From assembly GCF_900113375.1 (NCBI RefSeq), contig NZ_FOPC01000004.1:186001-250000 (forward strand): DNA of 64,000 nt, read 5' to 3'. The notes under the pieces were generated by a model that was not told the DNA's origin, made no database searches, and was given only the letters and a program-made list of their open reading frames with translations. Made by a program: the position numbers and the translations under genes. Positions 16,942-25,656 of this stretch are shown here, in pieces; within the stretch, counting starts at the first letter, position 1; each line of letters begins with the position of its first letter. This DNA is from Algoriphagus hitonicola. Lineage in GTDB: Bacteria > Bacteroidota > Bacteroidia > Cytophagales > Cyclobacteriaceae.

Positions 16942-17249
16942 GTATTTTTTGAACTGATTTTGCCATTACTCAACTTGAAACAATTTTTCAATATTATAAA
17001 GAAAAAGCAAATCCCCGGATTGCTAAAAAGCTGGTAAATGGAATTATTCGTGAATGCCAAATGCTTAAAAAAAACCCAAAAATAGGTCGAATTGAAGAAT
17101 TATTGAAAGAACGAAAAGAACGCTTTAGATTCTTGATCTACAAAAATTATAAATTGATCTATTGGATAAATAAGAAAGAAAATAGGATTGAAATAGTGGA
17201 TGTTTTTGATACTAGACAAAACCCAATAAAAATTTCACGCGGAAAATAA
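16932..17249 (+). pseudogene. ParE-family toxin with TGA at codon 7
   Basis: The frame from 16932 reads MELSIF, TGA (16950-16952), then TDFAITQLETIFQYYKEKAN, RIAKKLVNGIIRECQMLKKNPKIGRIEELL, RFRFLIYKNYKLIYWIN, and EIVDVFDTRQNP to TAA at 17247-17249 (105 codons). Related ParE toxins have Trp before Thr/Ser-Asp-Phe-Ala, so TGG to TGA by one base explains the break. All later ParE landmarks are intact: the YYKEKA helix, the KNPKIG loop, the YKLIYWI strand and the final VFDTRQNP motif. A shortened product could start at the ATG at 17061 but would lack the first helix hairpin. The overlapping antitoxin is intact. Confidence 0.85.
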
Positions 17250-17258
17250 TCAAGGACT

Positions 17259-18161
17259 TTATTTCCTAAAATAAAACCCCGCCTGATCGCCCTTTTGTAA
17301 CTGATTCAGCTGTTCTGCCTTTTTTTTGAAATCGCTCAGTTCTTGCTTCGAAAAGTGTTTTTCCGGGTCGGTATTTAGCGGAAGACCCAGTTTATAAAGT
17401 TCGGTAGCCCAAAACTGACTTGCAGTACTATCGAAGATTACTTTTTCCAGTTTCAGCCCATGCCGGTGACCCAAGATTTCCATTCCTTTGACACTGGGGA
17501 TAAACAGGTGCCTAGGTGCATCCAATTGAAACCAAAATTCCCGCTCCATTTTCCAAACCACACCATCTGTCACCGGAAGCCGGATCAGGAGTTTCCCATC
17601 AGGATTTAAAAGCTTCACTAACTGTTCAATCGCTGCATTTGGATCAGCAAGGTGCTCAAAACTATGGTGAAGCATCACTACATCAAAGGTCCCTTCAATT
17701 TGCTCCAGGGGTTTTTTAGAAATTGTTAATCCTCGCCGCTGAGTTTCATGTTGAATGTAAGGATCAAAACCATAAAGATTTTTAAATCCTGAGTAAGCCA
17801 ATTGATGTAAAACAATTCCAGCCCCACAGCCAATATCTGCAATGCGCTCGTTTTCCCAAAGACCCAAGTTTTTGATCCAGTCAAAATATTCAGGACCGCT
17901 TTGAATCAATCTTTTTTTAAACAGTCGATAACGCAGTCTTTTCAGCAATTTCTTAAAGGCGGAATCTTCGTGAATTTCCTGAAAGGCATAGTAATCCTGA
18001 GGGTAAAATCGTCCCAAATCTGCAGGTATTTCTGCAATCCAAACCGATTGGCACTTTTGACATTCATAATAGTCAAATTGCTCACCCAAACCATACATCC
18101 GCTCTGTCCCGATAAAGGATTTTTTTTGATCAGAAATGCAGGCTGGACAAGAGGAGGGCAT
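17259..18161 (-). CDS. Class I SAM-dependent methyltransferase, intact copy
   Basis: 300 residues. N-terminal zinc-ribbon-like cysteines C5-x2-C8 and C34-x2-C37 precede the SAM-binding domain: motif I DIGCGAG at 109-115, the acidic loop FDPYIQHET near 135, and motif IV-like FDVVMLHHSFEHLADP. The same layout occurs in methyltransferases of capsule and O-antigen clusters that methylate sugars or lipid-linked glycans. It lies 77 bases after the polymerase/ligase gene on the same strand, in the polysaccharide operon. A truncated duplicate of its 3' end is found downstream beyond a toxin-antitoxin pair. Confidence 0.87.
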   Translation of the reverse strand: MPSSCPACISDQKKSFIGTERMYGLGEQFDYYECQKCQSVWIAEIPADLGRFYPQDYYAFQEIHEDSAFKKLLKRLRYRLFKKRLIQSGPEYFDWIKNLGLWENERIADIGCGAGIVLHQLAYSGFKNLYGFDPYIQHETQRRGLTISKKPLEQIEGTFDVVMLHHSFEHLADPNAAIEQLVKLLNPDGKLLIRLPVTDGVVWKMEREFWFQLDAPRHLFIPSVKGMEILGHRHGLKLEKVIFDSTASQFWATELYKLGLPLNTDPEKHFSKQELSDFKKKAEQLNQLQKGDQAGFYFRK

Positions 18162-18238
18162 AAAAGAGGGTGATTTTTAAAATTCAGAATTGCAAATCAT
18201 AGTCCAAAGGTATTTGTTCACTATGAAAAATTTTATCA

Positions 18239-19630
18239 TTACGATTTTTGAATTTTAATTTTAGAAAATTCATTCACACTAAAGCCTACCATCCACCAAG
18301 TCACCCAGGAAACATAGGTATAAATCTCCACATTGGCGGTAAACAGTGGAAGTAGTAGCCCAAATTTGACGGTTCCGGCCACAAAGGCCAAGCGAGCCAC
18401 AGCAGTATTTTGACTCGATTTGAATACCCGGATGGATAAGAGTATACCCGAAAATAAAGTGGCTATATAGAGCATCATTCCCAACCAACCCAGCTGCACG
18501 CCATAGATCAGGAACTGATTTTCGCCACCAACCCGCAGGTCTTCACTGACACTACCAAAATTACCACTCATCGCCAGCCCGATTCCCTGTGGATTGGCAA
18601 TCATCGAATCCAAAGCCAAAAACCACTCCACCACATGCCCCACGCTGGACGTATCGGCCAGGGTAATCGTGTCTATCACAAAATAATAGAAATCCTCCGA
18701 TGCGAAATAAACCAGGTAAAACACAAATGCGAGGAAAGCGGCGATTCCTACTCCGATCAAGCGATAAAGCCCAAATACCAAGGCAATAAAGAATAGCATT
18801 ACAAAAAAGGCCGCGAAAGAGGCTCGCGAAGAGGCAAAGATCAAACTGCCCATACAGCAAAGCATAACCAACAAATAGGACCAGGATGTTTCCTTCCGCT
18901 GAGTTAGAAACCAGATCAATCCTGCTGAGAAACCCATCAAGACCGAACTCGCCAGCTCCAGCGGATCAGAAAAAAAACTTCCTAATCGCTTCATGGCATT
19001 GGTGGACTCGAAGGTCCAAGTCAGTCCATAATTCCCCTCCGGCTCGATATCATTCACGTGGAGATTGAACAAGGCATAACCGGTAAACTGCTGTAGATGG
19101 GCATTTAGAATAAAATGCTCAATCAGATTAACCAAAAATGCTCCGATCGCCACGATAAAAATGATCTTAAATAACCGCTGGATTTCTTCCGAATCAAAAC
19201 TCGTGTTTCTTCCCAGAAAATAGACCAATCCGGGCATGAGCATGCTTTTATAGTACAGCGCCTTATTGAGAAAGGAAGCTTGACCGATCGGTAAAATCAA
19301 AAAGAGAAAAGCCAGACTCAAAAAGGCCAACAAAAAGTAATCGGTGCTTTGAAGCCGAAAAGGATAGTCAAAAGGCTTTCGCTGAAAGATCAGCCATGAA
19401 ATTAAAGCCAGGAGAATGATGATTTCCTTGCTGGATTGAAATATGCCGACCACTAAGCCGGATTGCGTGCCCTGATAAACCAAGCTCAAACTTGTGATAT
19501 AAACAGGAAGAAAAGCCGCCAAAAAGTAAATAAAATACGCCCAGTTTCCTTTGAAAATCAGCTGCTGAACTGTCCAAAGAAATCCGGCTCCTACTGCCAA
19601 CGCAACCAATATAAAAGCAATCAAGGCCAT
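18239..19630 (-). CDS. O-antigen polymerase/ligase-like membrane protein (Wzy/WaaL type)
   Basis: 463 residues with 10-12 hydrophobic helices and one larger periplasmic loop (around the DSSVGHVVEWFLALDSM region), the usual topology of the O-antigen ligase/polymerase family. N-terminal helix is ALIAFILVALAVGAGFLWTV; the C-terminal end is polar (NEFSKIKIQKS). Proteins of this type polymerise repeat units in the periplasm or attach glycan to lipid A or another acceptor. Its position between a GT2 gene and a methyltransferase in a Wzx/SLBB/Wzz cluster favours polymerase. The ATG overlaps the upstream GT2 gene by ten bases. Confidence 0.82.
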   Translation of the reverse strand: MALIAFILVALAVGAGFLWTVQQLIFKGNWAYFIYFLAAFLPVYITSLSLVYQGTQSGLVVGIFQSSKEIIILLALISWLIFQRKPFDYPFRLQSTDYFLLAFLSLAFLFLILPIGQASFLNKALYYKSMLMPGLVYFLGRNTSFDSEEIQRLFKIIFIVAIGAFLVNLIEHFILNAHLQQFTGYALFNLHVNDIEPEGNYGLTWTFESTNAMKRLGSFFSDPLELASSVLMGFSAGLIWFLTQRKETSWSYLLVMLCCMGSLIFASSRASFAAFFVMLFFIALVFGLYRLIGVGIAAFLAFVFYLVYFASEDFYYFVIDTITLADTSSVGHVVEWFLALDSMIANPQGIGLAMSGNFGSVSEDLRVGGENQFLIYGVQLGWLGMMLYIATLFSGILLSIRVFKSSQNTAVARLAFVAGTVKFGLLLPLFTANVEIYTYVSWVTWWMVGFSVNEFSKIKIQKS

Positions 19631-20550
19631 TTTGGACTGGGGTTAAGTTCAGTATTGAGCCCATCTTTGATTCCTTTTGCCACAGCTTTCAGTTTTTGAA
19701 ACCGGCCTCGAATCAAAAAATAAATCATCCAAAATGAAAAACGACCCAAGTGATATCCAAATGCCGGAAATGGAAACCGATGGGTTGACCTAATCAAGAA
19801 AAGCTGATTGCGTACATGGAAATAAAAAACCCGTGGACTCAAGGTGCCTTCAGCATGTTTTTTCTTTGAAGAAGCCCCTGCTTCGTGATAGATTTTGGCC
19901 TGACTGGCCAAGTGAATTTCCCAGCTTTTTGCGCGAAAGCGAAGTGACCATTCCACATCTTCAAAATACGCAAAATACTGCTCCTGAAGCAGTCCAGCAT
20001 CTAGAATCGCTTCTCGCCGGATTAGCATACAGCAGCCAGTTGCCCAGTCTATTTCTTTATCAGAAAGGGAATAGTTTTCAAGTAATTTCCGATCTCCCAG
20101 CGTAATGGCACGACTGAGGTGAGGCTCCCATTTGCCTCCGGCACTCCAGATTTTGTTTGGATTTTCCAGAAAGCAAATCACCGGTTGTACCACGCCGATT
20201 TGCTCCGATTCCTTCATTTTGAGTACCATTTTTCCCAAAAACTCAGGTTCGACTACCGTGTCATTATTGAGTAGCATGATATGAGAAAACCCCATTTCCA
20301 GCGCTTTTCGAATACCTACATTATTTCCACCAGAAAATCCCAAGTTTTCCTGGTTTTGTATGAGGATAATCTCTGGAAAATCAACTTTTAAATTTTCACC
20401 TTCGTTTTCCTCTGAGGCATTATCAACTACGATCACCCGAAAACTTGGAAAATCCACTTTCTGCAGCGATTGGAGACAAGCACGCGTAAACTTGAGCCCG
20501 TTCCAATTGACCAGAATAATGGCGACCGATATGTCAGGAGTAAAAGCCAC
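19621..20550 (-). CDS. Family 2 glycosyltransferase
   Basis: 309 residues, GT-A fold. The nucleotide-binding start is SVAIILVNWNGLKFTRACLQSL, the acidic metal region is MLLNNDTVVEPEFL (N-N-D in place of DXD, as in rhamnosyltransferase-type GT2 enzymes), and the acceptor segment is YFAYFEDVEWSLRFRAKSW with the catalytic-base-type E-D. This subgroup includes WbbL-like rhamnosyltransferases, but the donor is inferred. Start codon is GTG at 20550; it overlaps the flippase gene by 17 bases. Confidence 0.88.
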   Translation of the reverse strand: MAFTPDISVAIILVNWNGLKFTRACLQSLQKVDFPSFRVIVVDNASEENEGENLKVDFPEIILIQNQENLGFSGGNNVGIRKALEMGFSHIMLLNNDTVVEPEFLGKMVLKMKESEQIGVVQPVICFLENPNKIWSAGGKWEPHLSRAITLGDRKLLENYSLSDKEIDWATGCCMLIRREAILDAGLLQEQYFAYFEDVEWSLRFRAKSWEIHLASQAKIYHEAGASSKKKHAEGTLSPRVFYFHVRNQLFLIRSTHRFPFPAFGYHLGRFSFWMIYFLIRGRFQKLKAVAKGIKDGLNTELNPSPKWP

Positions 20551-21826
20551 GGAGTAAATCTCTTTTGCGTGTATATAATAAAATCAGGCAAATCAAAAAT
20601 ACCATCAATTCGGTCGAAAGAATACCGATACAAAGCCCAACTCCCCCCAAAGATGCGGTCAGAAAAGTAGATGCGATAATCATGTAAGCACACATCATCC
20701 AGCTGGCCCGAAACAGGAGCTGCTTGAGATCAGCTACCAATAGTAAGGTGACATTTCCCACATTGAGACAAGCTAAGAAAGGAACCACTGACAAAAGCTG
20801 TAAGAACAAGACAGATTCTTCCAATTCACTACGCGAAAGCACCCGAATGATCCAAGGTGCAAGCAAAAAGGTTGAGCCAGAAATCAGGGCACCTACCAAA
20901 AGCACCCGACGATAGACTCGTTTCAAAAAGAGGAAAAATGACACCCGGTCATCATGATAAAGTTTGGCCGAATTTGGAAAAATAGCCTGTATAATCAAGG
21001 CAGGAAAGAGACGAATGACCATGACAATCCGCTCGGCAAGACTGTACATTCCGAGGATTTCTCCCGAATAGAAAAAACTCAAAATAATCAAGCCCCCGTT
21101 GATCGAAATATGGCTAGCCAGATTACTGAAAAAGAGCAAGACATTATTTTTGATACTTAGCCAAATCGCCGAAAACTCAGGTCGATAAAATCGGATCTCC
21201 AGAAAAGAATGAATATATCCCAGTAAGAGCAGATTAATCCCCAAACCGAAAAAACCCATCATAAAATTGACCCATTTGCTTTCTTCCGGACTGTGGATAA
21301 ATAACACGATTCCCATCAGGAAAAGCAGTTTGGAAAAGATATTGGCGATGGAGATCAGCTTCATTTTTTCCATTCCTTGAAAAAACCAGAGCGGCAAAGT
21401 GGCTTCCGAAAAGAGCAAAAGCACAGAAAACACCAAGATCATCTGGTATTCTTTGAATAGATCAAAGCCAAAAACTCCGACCAAAACCAATATGCTGGCA
21501 AGCAGAGCTAGCAGCATTTTTCCAGAGAAGACATTGGATACCAAATGGGAAAGTGCATCCTTGTCCTCTTGATTGACCGCCACTTCACGCGGCGCACTCA
21601 GGTTGTATCCAAATCCTACTAAAATATTGAGCAAAACAATCACCGACAGCGCCAAATTGACCAAACCAAACTGATCCACTCCGATGTTCTGAATGAGCAA
21701 AGGCATGGAGATGATCGAAATCAGCACATTGGAAGACTGAATCACAGCCAGAAATAAAAAATTCTGGATGGACTTGTTTCGGATGTAATTTCCGAAGGGT
21801 AGCAGCTGATTGAGTTTTTCAAACAT
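20534..21826 (-). CDS. Polysaccharide flippase (Wzx/MOP family)
   Basis: 430 residues with about 12 membrane helices. It begins with the family-typical segment NKSIQNFLFLAVIQSSNVLISIISMPLL and IGVDQFGLVNLALSV (G-x-x-x-F-G motif of Wzx proteins). It would move lipid-linked repeat units from the cytoplasmic to the periplasmic face. The C-terminus ends with a basic tail (YTRKRDLLRGFYS). It is the third gene from the exporter in the operon, 14 bases after the chain-length gene. Confidence 0.9.
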   Translation of the reverse strand: MFEKLNQLLPFGNYIRNKSIQNFLFLAVIQSSNVLISIISMPLLIQNIGVDQFGLVNLALSVIVLLNILVGFGYNLSAPREVAVNQEDKDALSHLVSNVFSGKMLLALLASILVLVGVFGFDLFKEYQMILVFSVLLLFSEATLPLWFFQGMEKMKLISIANIFSKLLFLMGIVLFIHSPEESKWVNFMMGFFGLGINLLLLGYIHSFLEIRFYRPEFSAIWLSIKNNVLLFFSNLASHISINGGLIILSFFYSGEILGMYSLAERIVMVIRLFPALIIQAIFPNSAKLYHDDRVSFFLFLKRVYRRVLLVGALISGSTFLLAPWIIRVLSRSELEESVLFLQLLSVVPFLACLNVGNVTLLLVADLKQLLFRASWMMCAYMIIASTFLTASLGGVGLCIGILSTELMVFLICLILLYTRKRDLLRGFYS

Positions 21827-21839
21827 GGCAGCTTATGGT

Positions 21840-22907
21840 TTAGCTTTCCTGCACATGTTTTCGGTACAATCGGCGGAAATAAAGATAGAAAATGACAAAA
21901 ATCAGGGTAATAAATGCTCCCAAAACCATGCCTTTGACCAGTCGGATTTCGGTACGCTTGAGTGGATATCTCGGGGAATCGATGATTTGAATTAGGGGGG
22001 AATTATTGCGGTGATTCACTTTGGCAATTTCCAGGTTTTTGACGACTTCTTCATATACTGCTCCTGTCGCTTGGACATCGATTTGCCGTTTTCGGCTTTC
22101 GATCGTCGCCCGCGTTCGCAATGGGTTGGCATTGGGAACCTGATCCGTAGCCGCGGCATATTCCCCTATACTTTCATCCAGAATTTTGCGCACGGAATCA
22201 GCCTGAGATTGGAGAATAGATAGGTTTTCTCCCGTTTTTTTGGTTTTTGTTTCGTAGTAAAAGGTGTTAACTTTTCCGACCAGTGTTTCATTAAACACTT
22301 TGGCAAATTTTTCGTCTTTGGAAGAAATACTCACTTGAATAATGCTGAGTTTTCGGTCGGGTTTGCTGACGGATAATTGTTTTTCCCGAATGAGCTTGGC
22401 GACTTCTTTGACTACTGAATCTTGGGCAACGGAAAAAGTCTCCCTCGGAATGGAAAAATCCATGGCTGGAATGTCCACTTTGGAAGCCCATTTTTTATCC
22501 AACTTTTCGAAGCTCACAAAGCGATCAATCAACAGGGCATTATCATCAAATGAACTTAACAAGGTCTCCCCGAGCATTCGATCCGACTTATACAGCTCCA
22601 TAATATTATCTCCCTGAAACAGGCCACTCGTACTCCCAAGTGAACCGATATTGACGCCAACCAGCGAAGCAAGTCCTGACATTTGCCCGATGCTGCTTCC
22701 GTCTCCTTCTTCCAAAACAAATGATGTTTCGGCATGAAAAACCGGTTTTTTGAAAATCGAAACCAAAGCACCGAGTACAATCCCCAAGGCAAGGGAAATC
22801 AACAAAATTTTCCATTTCAGGCGGAAATATCCTTCCCATTCTTTCACGTTGAGAATGACTTCACGCAGGGTCCATTGATTTTCCGAAAAGTGCTGCTTTC
22901 CCGTCAT
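21840..22907 (-). CDS. Wzz/GumC-type chain-length determinant protein
   Basis: 355 residues. Topology is short cytoplasmic N-terminus, TM1 (WKILLISLALGIVLGALVSIF, ~33-53), a large periplasmic helical domain with coiled-coil-like stretches (KTGENLSILQSQADSVRKILDES), and TM2 (VKGMVLGAFITLIFVIFYLYF, ~325-345). This is the PCP2-like fold without the C-terminal tyrosine kinase domain of Wzc. The protein sets polymer length and docks with the outer-membrane exporter. It overlaps the SLBB exporter gene by four bases (ATGA), indicating coupling. No separate kinase or phosphatase gene is visible in the window. Confidence 0.88.
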   Translation of the reverse strand: MTGKQHFSENQWTLREVILNVKEWEGYFRLKWKILLISLALGIVLGALVSIFKKPVFHAETSFVLEEGDGSSIGQMSGLASLVGVNIGSLGSTSGLFQGDNIMELYKSDRMLGETLLSSFDDNALLIDRFVSFEKLDKKWASKVDIPAMDFSIPRETFSVAQDSVVKEVAKLIREKQLSVSKPDRKLSIIQVSISSKDEKFAKVFNETLVGKVNTFYYETKTKKTGENLSILQSQADSVRKILDESIGEYAAATDQVPNANPLRTRATIESRKRQIDVQATGAVYEEVVKNLEIAKVNHRNNSPLIQIIDSPRYPLKRTEIRLVKGMVLGAFITLIFVIFYLYFRRLYRKHVQES

Positions 22908-25495
22908 GGTTGGTTCCAGTTGATTTGCGATAGCACCAAGGCTAAAGTAGCCAATCCCGTACTCACACCGACCACATCACCGAGGCGAAGCGGGATTTTG
23001 GGTCCCTTGGTCGGGACAATAACCTCCGCTCCGGGCTCTACGGGAGGATAATTTCTGATTCCCAAAAATCCAGTAGTTCGCTTGACTGCCCCATTGGCGT
23101 AAACCACATAAGTTTGTTTTCGGTTGGCTCTCCGCTCAAAACCACCCGCACGATTAATGTAATGTTTGAGGGATCTGCCACTTTCGTGTCTTAAAGTCGT
23201 CGGATAGACTACATCTCCCCGCATTCGGATCGTTTGTAGAAGTTTGGGTACGGATAGGATATCACCTTCTTCGAGAAGAAGGTCATTTTCCGAACCGGGA
23301 TTTTTGAGAATTTCTTCCAAATCAATGGCTACTGCCTCAGTTTCTCTGATTTTCACTGCAAAGCCGGGCGTTTCGGCAGCAATTTGATCCAAGGATTCTT
23401 TTTTGGTCTGCGAAAGCTGATAGGCAGAATCGGAGACATCTTCGGGTAAATCCTTAAATAAACGCTGTAATAGTTCCTCTTGAGCTTCAGAATTATTGGG
23501 ATCAGCCAAAAGCTGAAGGCGAAGTGCTTCCAGATTTCGTTGACGTCGAATCTCCTCTGATTCGGTATTGTAAAATTCCGTTCTTCGAATCAAAGTCGCT
23601 CCTTTTGCATAGGCAAATCGATTGAGTCCTCCGGCTCGATTAACCAGATCTGAGATTCGTTCGGAAGCGGATTCGATGGAAAAAATCCCCGGCGAATTTA
23701 CCTGACCTTCGACAGAAACGAGTTTTTGCATGGTAAAGCTCGCCCGCTTTCGCACGATCACCTGATCAAACGGCAGGATAATTTCTGAATTTTCAGAAGG
23801 TGCCAGATTTGAATTAACTTGAACAGGAATGATATCCGAAAGCGTACCCAGCTCCACATCTTCTACTCTTCGGGCGATTTCGATATCATTGGGATTGGCG
23901 GATTCCTGCAAACCTCCCGCAGAAATCAGTAGGTCCTCCACCGTCATGGATTCTGAGTAGGGATAAACGCCTGGCCGCTTTACCTCACCCAACACCTGAA
24001 CGTAGCGCTCATTTTGGATATCATAAATGCTGGAAATCCGAATCACATCTTCGCGCTGAAGCGGAATGTCCTGGGCCGTACCGGCCAAAATTTCTTTTAG
24101 ATTGACCTGAATGAATTCTGTACTCAGGTCGGTTTTTGTTCTCAAAATACTCGCTTGCTCAGTGTAAGCATCTCCTCGAAGACCCTCGGCATTTTCGATC
24201 AATTTCCCCAAAGTCAGTCCTTCGCTGAGCGCAAAAGTCCCTTCCCGGTAAACGGCCCCTTTGATTTGTACCCGGTTGCTGAAGCGATCCAAAATTTTAC
24301 CCACGGTGATTTCGTCTCCCCCCTTGAGGATAAACATTCCAAACTGATTTTTGTACACATCAGAAACGGATCGCTGATTACCGGTCACTCTCGAGATAGC
24401 TACCCGATCCTGAAAAGCCAAGTCGGTAAATCCACCGGCGTAGTCCAACAGATTTTCGAAAGTATCTTCCTCATTAATCTCAAAGGTAAGCGGTCGCTTG
24501 ACTTCGCCTTTCACCTTAACCCGAGAAATAAAAGGACTGACCAAAACCACATCTTGGTCCTGAAGCTGAATATCTAAGTTGGCTTGACCATTGATCAGCA
24601 GATTGTACACATCGACGGTAGCGATCTGTTTATTGTCCCGCATGATTTTGATTTCCCGCATGGTTCCATTTTCATTGGGTCCGCCTGCGGCGTAAAGTGC
24701 ATTGAAAACGGTCGAAAAAGCACTCAAGGTAAATGTACCCGGCAGTCGGACTTCCCCGAGAATATGAACTTTAATGGTACGGACGTTTCCCAGAGTTACT
24801 TGAAGAAAAGTCGAAGGATTGCTACCCGATAAACCGGGGTAATATTGAGCCACACGATTTCTAATGATTCCTGTAGCTTCTTCGATGGTTTTTCCTGAAA
24901 CTGAAATGGGACCGATATTATCCAAAAGAACAAAGCCATCCGGATTCACGGCAGCCTCATAATACTGCTCGGATTGGCCATAAATATCCACGTAGACGAC
25001 ATCGCCGGGCCCGAGGACATAATTTTTTGGTGTGGCTTGATTGAGACTGGGCTCGAAACTCAGCCGACGGTTTCTTTGATAAAAAAGATTAGAGCCAAAG
25101 ATCTCACTATCGGTAGCCTCATCCATGGATTCCTGAGGCTGAATCAGGCCGCGGGTAATCTCATTGATATCCATTTGTTGTCGGGGATCTCTGCGGGAAG
25201 CATTGGTGGATCGGGTACTTGCTCCACTTCCATCGAGTTCCTGAAGGCGATCCCGTAGTTTTTCGACCTCAACAGCAGGCATGCCGCGGAGTTGGGCCAT
25301 TTGGAGAAATTCTGACGTGCTGAGTCCTGCTTCATTGGCGCGGCTGACCAACTCCTCGATCTGATCATCGCTCAGTTCATCCACTTTGATGGTGGTGATA
25401 TCGATATTTTGTTGTGCTTGGGAGATGACAGGAATTCCCATCAAAAGAATCAAAAGCAGGGGCAAAAAATACCAAAGTCGTTTTTGTAAAGTCAT
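22904..25495 (-). CDS. SLBB-repeat polysaccharide export protein (Wza family, long form)
   Basis: 863 residues, longer than classical Wza (~380). A signal peptide (MTLQKRLWYFLPLLLILLMG ending ISQAQ) is followed by a charged linker, the poly-export domain beginning LGPGDVVYVDIYGQ (161-), and about six SLBB-like repeats, each with the pattern V-x-V-x-GEV-x-x-PG-x-F (e.g. VHILGEVRLPGTF, VQVLGEVKRPGVY, VSVEGQVNSPGIF, IRMRGDVVYPTTL). A final hydrophobic stretch (RLGDVVGVSTGLATLALVLSQ) may be a membrane anchor. The protein forms the periplasmic/outer-membrane channel for the polymer. Long SLBB proteins of this kind are common in Bacteroidota. Confidence 0.9.
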   Translation of the reverse strand: MTLQKRLWYFLPLLLILLMGIPVISQAQQNIDITTIKVDELSDDQIEELVSRANEAGLSTSEFLQMAQLRGMPAVEVEKLRDRLQELDGSGASTRSTNASRRDPRQQMDINEITRGLIQPQESMDEATDSEIFGSNLFYQRNRRLSFEPSLNQATPKNYVLGPGDVVYVDIYGQSEQYYEAAVNPDGFVLLDNIGPISVSGKTIEEATGIIRNRVAQYYPGLSGSNPSTFLQVTLGNVRTIKVHILGEVRLPGTFTLSAFSTVFNALYAAGGPNENGTMREIKIMRDNKQIATVDVYNLLINGQANLDIQLQDQDVVLVSPFISRVKVKGEVKRPLTFEINEEDTFENLLDYAGGFTDLAFQDRVAISRVTGNQRSVSDVYKNQFGMFILKGGDEITVGKILDRFSNRVQIKGAVYREGTFALSEGLTLGKLIENAEGLRGDAYTEQASILRTKTDLSTEFIQVNLKEILAGTAQDIPLQREDVIRISSIYDIQNERYVQVLGEVKRPGVYPYSESMTVEDLLISAGGLQESANPNDIEIARRVEDVELGTLSDIIPVQVNSNLAPSENSEIILPFDQVIVRKRASFTMQKLVSVEGQVNSPGIFSIESASERISDLVNRAGGLNRFAYAKGATLIRRTEFYNTESEEIRRQRNLEALRLQLLADPNNSEAQEELLQRLFKDLPEDVSDSAYQLSQTKKESLDQIAAETPGFAVKIRETEAVAIDLEEILKNPGSENDLLLEEGDILSVPKLLQTIRMRGDVVYPTTLRHESGRSLKHYINRAGGFERRANRKQTYVVYANGAVKRTTGFLGIRNYPPVEPGAEVIVPTKGPKIPLRLGDVVGVSTGLATLALVLSQINWNQP

Positions 25496-25539
25496 AAGCG
25501 AAAGCTATCCCGGGTGAATTTCCAACAAATATGCGATTT

Positions 25540-25582
25540 AACCCGCAATATGCATTAGACAAGCTAATACATATTGTGGGTT
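25540..25582. promoter_or_regulatory. Long near-perfect hairpin upstream of the exporter gene
   Basis: AACCCGCAATATG at 25540-25552 pairs with CATATTGTGGGTT at 25570-25582 (one G-T pair), continuing inward after one mismatch with ATTAG/CTAAT around the loop ACAAG. It lies in the 161-base gap between the radical SAM stop and the SLBB exporter start, 45 bases upstream of that start. It lacks a T tail, so it fits an operator, RNA leader structure or weak terminator. Confidence 0.6.
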
Positions 25583-25656
25583 TAAAAATCCGTCAATTTC
25601 TGAATTTAACCAAAAATAGTTCCAAAAAGCTAAATTTTGAATGGGCAAAAGGCCCC

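Noticed and set aside
16950..16952. TGA read as selenocysteine or as Trp in a reassigned code
   Set aside because: No SECIS-like hairpin is evident just downstream, and other genes here terminate normally at TGA; the simplest reading is a point nonsense mutation.
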